Shown here in pieces: positions 59,611 through 64,000 of a stretch of DNA of 64,000 nucleotides. A program made the translations under genes and the position numbers. This DNA is from Candidatus Dactylopiibacterium carminicum. Its GTDB lineage: Bacteria > Pseudomonadota > Gammaproteobacteria > Burkholderiales > Rhodocyclaceae. The DNA lies in NCBI RefSeq assembly GCF_014736495.1, contig NZ_MDUX01000001.1:62001-126000 (forward strand). Reading direction: 5' to 3'. The number at the start of each line of letters is the position of its first letter. Position 1 is the first letter of the stretch. The notes under the pieces are model-generated. The model was not told where the DNA came from. It worked only from the letters and a program-made list of their open reading frames with translations, and made no database searches.

Positions 59611-62166
59611 ATGAAAACGAACAAGAAACCCCGCCTGGCGCGCATTCGCGCCGCAGATCCCTTCTACGCCCGAGAGGCAGAGAGATACGAATTTCCCCTG
59701 CCTTCGCGTGAATACATTCAGCAGTTGCTGGGTGACGCTCGTGCGCCGATGCCTGTAGAGGCTTTGGCTGAACTGCTAGCCATCCGGGCTGATGAACAGG
59801 AAGCTTTTACGCGGCGCCTGGGCGCCATGGAGCGCGCGGGCCAGCTGATGCGCAACCGGCGGGGGGCCTACATCCTGCCGGACAAGGCAGACCTGATCCG
59901 TGGTCGGGTTGAAGGGCACCCCGATGGTTTTGGTTTTCTCGTGCCGGACGATGGTGGTGAGGATCTCTTTCTGGGGCCACGTGCCATGCGTGAGGTGTTG
60001 CATGGTGATCGCGTGCTGGTGCGCGTGATCGGAGCTGATCAGCGTGGCCGACGGGAAGCCAAGATCATCGAGGTACTGGAGCGTGCGAATGAGCGCGTGG
60101 TCGGACGGGTTGCCGTGGAGGCCGGGGTGGCCTATGTGATCGCTGAGAACCGGCGTATCAGCCAGGGCATCCTGCTGGCACCCGGCGGCAAGCAGAAGCC
60201 CAGGGCGGGCCAGGTGGTCAGTGTCGACCTGCTGCAGCAACCCAGCCAGTACAGCCAGCCTATCGGCCAGATCGTCGAGACCCTGGGCAACTATGCAGAC
60301 GATGGCATGGAGATCGAGATTGCCTTGCGCAAGCATGATCTGCCCTTCGAATTCTCAGACGAGGTGAAGGCCGAGGCGAAGAAACTTCCTGCCGCCGTGC
60401 GCAAGAAGGACTGGCAGTGGGAAGGCGGTGCGCGCGAGGATATCCGCCACTTGCCGCTGGTGACCATTGATGGTGAGACTGCCAAGGATTTCGATGACGC
60501 CGTGTATTGCGAGAAGCAAGGGCGTGGCTACCGCCTGTTGGTCGCGATTGCTGATGTGAGCCATTACGTGACGCCAGGCTCCGCGCTCGACGTGGAAGGG
60601 CTGGCACGCGGGAATTCCGTGTATTTCCCGCGTCGCGTGATTCCCATGCTGCCGGAGAAGCTTTCCAATGGCCTGTGTTCGCTGAATCCCGAGGTCGAGC
60701 GCTTGTGCATGGTGTGCGACATGTCGATCAACGCCAGCGGTGTGATCAAGGCTTATCGTTTCTATCCTGCGGTGATGTTCTCGCATGCACGGCTGACCTA
60801 TACCAAGGTCGCCGCCATGCTGTACGGCGATGAGGCCGGTCAGCGTGACGAGGCTTTGCGTGCCGAGCACGCGCCGTTGCTGCCGCACCTGGAAACGCTC
60901 GATGTGCTTTTCCGCATCCTGCTCAAGGCGCGTGCCAAGCGTGGTGCCATCGAGTTCGAGACGGTCGAGACCAAGATGATCTTCGACGAGCAGGGCAAGA
61001 TCGAGCGCATCGTGCCGGAATCGCGCAATGACGCGCATCGCCTGATCGAGGAATGCATGCTCGCAGCCAACGTCTGCGCTTCCGAATACCTGCAGAAGAA
61101 CAAGCACCCTGCGCTGTTCCGCGTGCATGAGGCGCCTACGCCCGAGAAGCTGGGCAAACTGCGCGAATTCCTTGCGGAGTTCGGTCTTGGCCTGGGCGGT
61201 GGCGACTCGCCACGTGCCGCGGACTTCGCCAAGGTGGTCGACAAGATCAAAGACCGGCCGGATGCTCGCCTGATCCAGACGGTGATGTTGCGCACCATGC
61301 AGCAGGCGGTCTACAGCCCGGAGAACGTCGGCCATTTCGGGTTGGCTTTCGACGCCTATACGCACTTCACCTCGCCGATCCGGCGTTATCCTGACCTGCT
61401 GGTGCACCGCGCCATCAAGGCTGTACTTCGCGGCGTGAAGTATCAGCCATCGACAGGCCCGGTCGAGCTGTTGCGTGATACCCGCCGCAAGAAGGGCGGC
61501 AAGCCTACACCCGAGGCGTTTGCGCGCGCCGAGCGGGAGACGGCACGCAAGCGTGCGCTGGCCGAAAAGAACGACATCTGGGAAGACATCGGGGTGCATT
61601 GTTCGCAGACCGAGCGCCGCGCCGACGAAGCCAGTCGTGACGTGGAGACCTGGCTCAAGTGCTTCTACATGCAGGATCGCATTGGCGAGCAGTACGCAGG
61701 CAGCGTCACGGCTGTCACATCCTTTGGTATCTTCGTCACCCTCGATGAATTGTTCGTCGAAGGGCTGGTGCATATCTCGGATCTTGGTGCGGACTATTTC
61801 CACTACGACGAAGCGCGCCATGCTCTGGTTGGTGAGCGTACGGGGCAGCAGTTCCGGTTGTCGGATCGTGTGGAGGTCGAAGTCGTGCGTGTCGATCTGG
61901 AGTCACGCAAGATCGATTTCCGGCTGATCGATGCCGCCATGCCAGCGACTCGCCGTACGGGCAAGACCGCCCGTGATCGCCAGCGTGACGCCGAGACCGG
62001 GGAAGCTCCAGGCTGGCGCGAGCTGGCAGGCCTGCCGGCGGGCTCATCGCCCCGCAAGGCTCTGGACGATCTGGCGAGCCGCCCCGGCGCAACGCGTGCC
62101 AGCAAGACCCGCAGCAGCCAGCCTGCTGCCCCCGATGACAAGAAGAAAGGAAGCCGTCGTGGCTGA
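59611..62166 (+). CDS. rnr: Ribonuclease R
   Basis: 851 residues. Domain order: N-terminal helix-turn-helix (residues 30-85), two cold-shock domains (GHPDGFGFLVPDDGGEDLFL), the RNB catalytic domain with GETAKDFDDAVY (Asp293-296), the S1 domain (YAGSVTAVTSFGIFVTLDELFVEGLVHI), and a basic Lys/Arg/Ser tail ending KKKGSRRG. It degrades structured RNA 3-prime to 5-prime. No clear Shine-Dalgarno precedes the ATG. It overlaps rlmB by 8 bases. Confidence 0.97.
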   Translation: MKTNKKPRLARIRAADPFYAREAERYEFPLPSREYIQQLLGDARAPMPVEALAELLAIRADEQEAFTRRLGAMERAGQLMRNRRGAYILPDKADLIRGRVEGHPDGFGFLVPDDGGEDLFLGPRAMREVLHGDRVLVRVIGADQRGRREAKIIEVLERANERVVGRVAVEAGVAYVIAENRRISQGILLAPGGKQKPRAGQVVSVDLLQQPSQYSQPIGQIVETLGNYADDGMEIEIALRKHDLPFEFSDEVKAEAKKLPAAVRKKDWQWEGGAREDIRHLPLVTIDGETAKDFDDAVYCEKQGRGYRLLVAIADVSHYVTPGSALDVEGLARGNSVYFPRRVIPMLPEKLSNGLCSLNPEVERLCMVCDMSINASGVIKAYRFYPAVMFSHARLTYTKVAAMLYGDEAGQRDEALRAEHAPLLPHLETLDVLFRILLKARAKRGAIEFETVETKMIFDEQGKIERIVPESRNDAHRLIEECMLAANVCASEYLQKNKHPALFRVHEAPTPEKLGKLREFLAEFGLGLGGGDSPRAADFAKVVDKIKDRPDARLIQTVMLRTMQQAVYSPENVGHFGLAFDAYTHFTSPIRRYPDLLVHRAIKAVLRGVKYQPSTGPVELLRDTRRKKGGKPTPEAFARAERETARKRALAEKNDIWEDIGVHCSQTERRADEASRDVETWLKCFYMQDRIGEQYAGSVTAVTSFGIFVTLDELFVEGLVHISDLGADYFHYDEARHALVGERTGQQFRLSDRVEVEVVRVDLESRKIDFRLIDAAMPATRRTGKTARDRQRDAETGEAPGWRELAGLPAGSSPRKALDDLASRPGATRASKTRSSQPAAPDDKKKGSRRG

Positions 62167-62899
62167 ATCACGTTTCATCCATGGTTTTCATGCCGTGGCC
62201 GCCAAATTGCGGCACGACCCGGAGGCCATCCTTGAAATCCACGTTGCCGCGCAGCGTAGCGATGCGCGCGCGCGCGATCTGCTCGCCAGGGCCGAAGCTG
62301 CGGGCGCGCGCATCATCGCCACGGAGTCCACGCGCCTGGATGGCATGGCGGGCACGCATCGTCATCAGGGGGTGGTGGCGAAGATCGATGCGCGCCAGAA
62401 GGTGTTGCACCTGTCCGACATTCTGGAAGACCTCACCGAGAACGCATTGCTGCTGGTGCTCGACGGCATCACTGATCCGCACAACCTGGGCGCCTGTCTG
62501 CGCGTGGCGGATGCTGCCGGTGTACATGCCGTGATCGCGCCCAAGGATCGTGCCGTGGGCCTGAATGCCACGGCGGTCAAGGTCGCCAGTGGCGCGGCGG
62601 ATACCGTGCCCTACATCGTCGTCACCAATCTTGCACGCACGCTGCGCGAGCTCAAGGATGCCGGCGTATGGTGCATTGGCGCGGCTGGCGAAGCTACCAA
62701 GTCGATCTACGAGGTCGATCAGAAAGGGCCGACTGCCTGGGTCCTGGGGGCCGAAGGCGATGGCTTGCGCCGGCTGACACGAGACACCTGCGACGAACTG
62801 GCCAAGATTCCGATGCATGGTTCCGTGGAGAGTCTCAACGTCTCGGTGGCTTCGGGCATCTGTCTGTTCGAGGCACGCAGGCAGAGGCTTGCCAAGTAA
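62159..62899 (+). CDS. rlmB: 23S rRNA (guanosine-2-prime-O)-methyltransferase RlmB
   Basis: 246 residues. L30e-like substrate domain (residues 1-75, FIHGFHAVAAKL) and a SPOUT knot domain with VLDGITDPHNLGACLRVADAAG, LNATAVKVASGAAD and the end motif MHGSVESLNVSVASGI. It methylates G2251. GTG start at 62159 with AGGA upstream, overlapping the end of rnr. It converges with the MazG-type gene. Confidence 0.96.
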   Translation: MAESRFIHGFHAVAAKLRHDPEAILEIHVAAQRSDARARDLLARAEAAGARIIATESTRLDGMAGTHRHQGVVAKIDARQKVLHLSDILEDLTENALLLVLDGITDPHNLGACLRVADAAGVHAVIAPKDRAVGLNATAVKVASGAADTVPYIVVTNLARTLRELKDAGVWCIGAAGEATKSIYEVDQKGPTAWVLGAEGDGLRRLTRDTCDELAKIPMHGSVESLNVSVASGICLFEARRQRLAK

Positions 62900-62982
62900 C
62901 GAGGGCTGAGCGCTGACCGGAGGTTAGCGCCGACCTTGCCGGCGGAGTGATGCGTCATGCGCACCACCATCTCAGCGGGCAC

Positions 62983-63330
62983 TTAGCACTCAGTTTTCGG
63001 AGGGTACTTGATGGCGTTGAGCGCGATTTTCTTGCGCACCGCGTCGTCCAGATCAATGCCCAGAACCATCACAAGGCGCATCAGGTAGAGAAAGACGTCA
63101 GCGACTTCCTGACGGACATGCTCTGCTTCGTCCGTATTCATGATGCCTTCCGCTTGTGCATCGGGCTTCCACTGAAAGATCTCCACCAGCTCGCCTACCT
63201 CGCCGGTCAGTGCCAGCAGCAGGTTGCGCGGGGTATGGTGGCGATCCCAGTCACGAACGCGGGCGAACTCGGCCAGTACGGCTTCGAGCTGGGCGGTGTC
63301 GAGCAATCGGGGGTCAGAATGTGTAGCCAA
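62983..63330 (-). CDS. MazG-like nucleotide pyrophosphohydrolase
   Basis: 115 residues of the all-alpha NTP-PPase (RS21-C6/MazG-like) type: EFARVRDWDRHHTPRNLLLA then the metal-binding EVGELVEIFQW and EVADVFLYLMRLV (ExxE and ExxD). It likely hydrolyses non-canonical or dCTP-type nucleotides. No ATG is available: a TTG at 63330 with AGGA eight bases upstream is preferred over another TTG at 63360. It follows the AmgK-type gene with a 17-base overlap. Confidence 0.88.
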   Translation of the reverse strand: MATHSDPRLLDTAQLEAVLAEFARVRDWDRHHTPRNLLLALTGEVGELVEIFQWKPDAQAEGIMNTDEAEHVRQEVADVFLYLMRLVMVLGIDLDDAVRKKIALNAIKYPPKTEC

Positions 63331-64000
63331 CTTGTTGTTCCTCGGGATCCAGTCGGTCAAGCAGGCGCAACAGGGGCCTGAGTTCGGAGTAGCGGCGGCA
63401 GGCGGCCTTCAGGTAGCGCATCACCAGCGGCATGTCCTTGAGGTAGCCGTCCTTGCCGTCGCGGTGATAGAGGCGGGCAAAGATGCCCAGCACCTTGATG
63501 TGACGTTGCGCGGCCATAAATTCGTAATCCCGGTGGAATTCGGCAAAGTCTGCGCGTACCGGGAGACCAATCTGACGACCGATCTCCCAATAGCGTACGA
63601 GCCAGTCCAGTGTGCGTTCCTCGTCCCAGTGGATGTAGGCGTCCTTGAACAGGGAGGTGAGATCGTAGGTGATGGGGCCGTAGACTGCGTCCTGAAAGTC
63701 CAGCACTCCCGGATTGGGCGATGAAATCATCAGGTTGCGCGAATGGTAGTCTCGATGAACGAAGACCCTTGGCTCAGCCAGGTTTACTGCGAGAATGCGC
63801 TCGAATACCTGCATCAGCTCTGCCGTTTCGCCATCGTTCAAGGCAATGCCTTTGTGGCGAGTTACGTACCACTCGGGAAACAGCATCAGTTCGCGCAGCA
63901 GTAGCGCCCGGTCATATTCGGGGAGTACGTCAGGGCGACTGGCACGTTGGATCACTGCTAGAGCGCCCAGTGCGTCTGCATACAGGGCATCGGCATTGTC
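63314..64000 (-). CDS. amgK: AmgK-type anomeric sugar kinase (phosphotransferase), partial
   Basis: 228 residues of C-terminal part; the N-terminus lies beyond the window. The kinase catalytic motif HRDYHSRNLM and metal site LDFQDAVYGP are present, as is the family segment ELMLFPEWYV. AmgK phosphorylates N-acetylmuramate and N-acetylglucosamine in the cell-wall recycling bypass, often beside murU. murU would lie outside the window. A related APH-family role cannot be excluded. Confidence 0.88.
   Translation of the reverse strand, partial: DNADALYADALGALAVIQRASRPDVLPEYDRALLLRELMLFPEWYVTRHKGIALNDGETAELMQVFERILAVNLAEPRVFVHRDYHSRNLMISSPNPGVLDFQDAVYGPITYDLTSLFKDAYIHWDEERTLDWLVRYWEIGRQIGLPVRADFAEFHRDYEFMAAQRHIKVLGIFARLYHRDGKDGYLKDMPLVMRYLKAACRRYSELRPLLRLLDRLDPEEQQVGYTF

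Overview
The window is a dense, almost purely chromosomal stretch of about 60 genes from a GC-rich Gram-negative bacterium. It is most likely a betaproteobacterium of the Rhodocyclales/Nitrosomonadales type. The evidence is the gene orders: sigma factor-DUF3619-DUF3106-RDD beside ilvB-ilvN-ilvC, accA followed by tilS, pilW-rodZ-ispG-hisS-yfgM-bamB-der, and hfq-hflX-hflK-hflC-DUF2065-hisZ-purA. BPSS1780-type membrane proteins and the pilW/lpxC/lptFG envelope genes point the same way. The species cannot be named from the sequence alone.

Layout: 1-4.6 kb holds two tandem BPSS1780-type membrane proteins (the first cut by the window edge), a TonB-dependent receptor and a coiled-coil hypothetical. 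4.5-8.7 kb has holC and pepA divergent from lptF-lptG. 8.7-10.8 kb is a four-gene sigma-factor operon. 10.8-16.7 kb is the branched-chain amino acid block ilvB-ilvN-ilvC, then pssA and leuA. 16.7-19.8 kb has DUF2069, yihY and a PilZ-like hypothetical. Two tRNA-Lys genes (TTT and CTT anticodons) follow, with a clear promoter and terminator. 20.4-26.8 kb carries a diguanylate cyclase gene interrupted by an in-frame amber codon, then a macA-macB-tolC-like efflux operon. 26.8-33.9 kb holds dacB, a GST, a LysR regulator, a PfkB kinase, a glycine-zipper lipoprotein, a CAP-domain lipoprotein and lpxC. 34-41.6 kb has a Memo-family protein, a degenerate hydrolase, aat-bpt, a WbpM-type sugar dehydratase, accA and tilS. 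41.7-43.7 kb is an orphan sensor kinase. 43.8-52.8 kb is ndk-rlmN-pilW-rodZ-ispG-hisS-yfgM-bamB-der. 52.9-59.3 kb is hfq-hflX-hflK-hflC-DUF2065-hisZ-purA. 59.4-64 kb has tRNA-Leu, rnr-rlmB, a MazG-type pyrophosphohydrolase and a partial AmgK-type kinase.

Most genes serve core metabolism, RNA handling, translation and envelope assembly. LpxC with LptF/LptG, BamB and the lipoproteins make and build the outer membrane. AmgK and DacB handle peptidoglycan. Hfq, RNase R, RlmN, RlmB, HisS, Der and TilS serve RNA and ribosomes. Aat and Bpt feed the N-end rule.

The unusual signals are small and lie in or between ordinary genes. They are the amber-interrupted GGDEF gene; a 214-bp terminal-inverted-repeat element with a decayed relative that now encodes the C-terminus of an RDD protein; five perfect tandem heptamers in front of ilvC; a well-initiated 22-codon reading frame just before macA; a sigma-factor gene with no ATG, GTG or TTG at its expected start; a one-base frameshift in a small membrane gene after lpxC; and a hydrolase lacking its nucleophile serine. 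No CRISPR array, prophage, integrase or transposase gene was seen, and no stretch above 300 bases lacks a gene.
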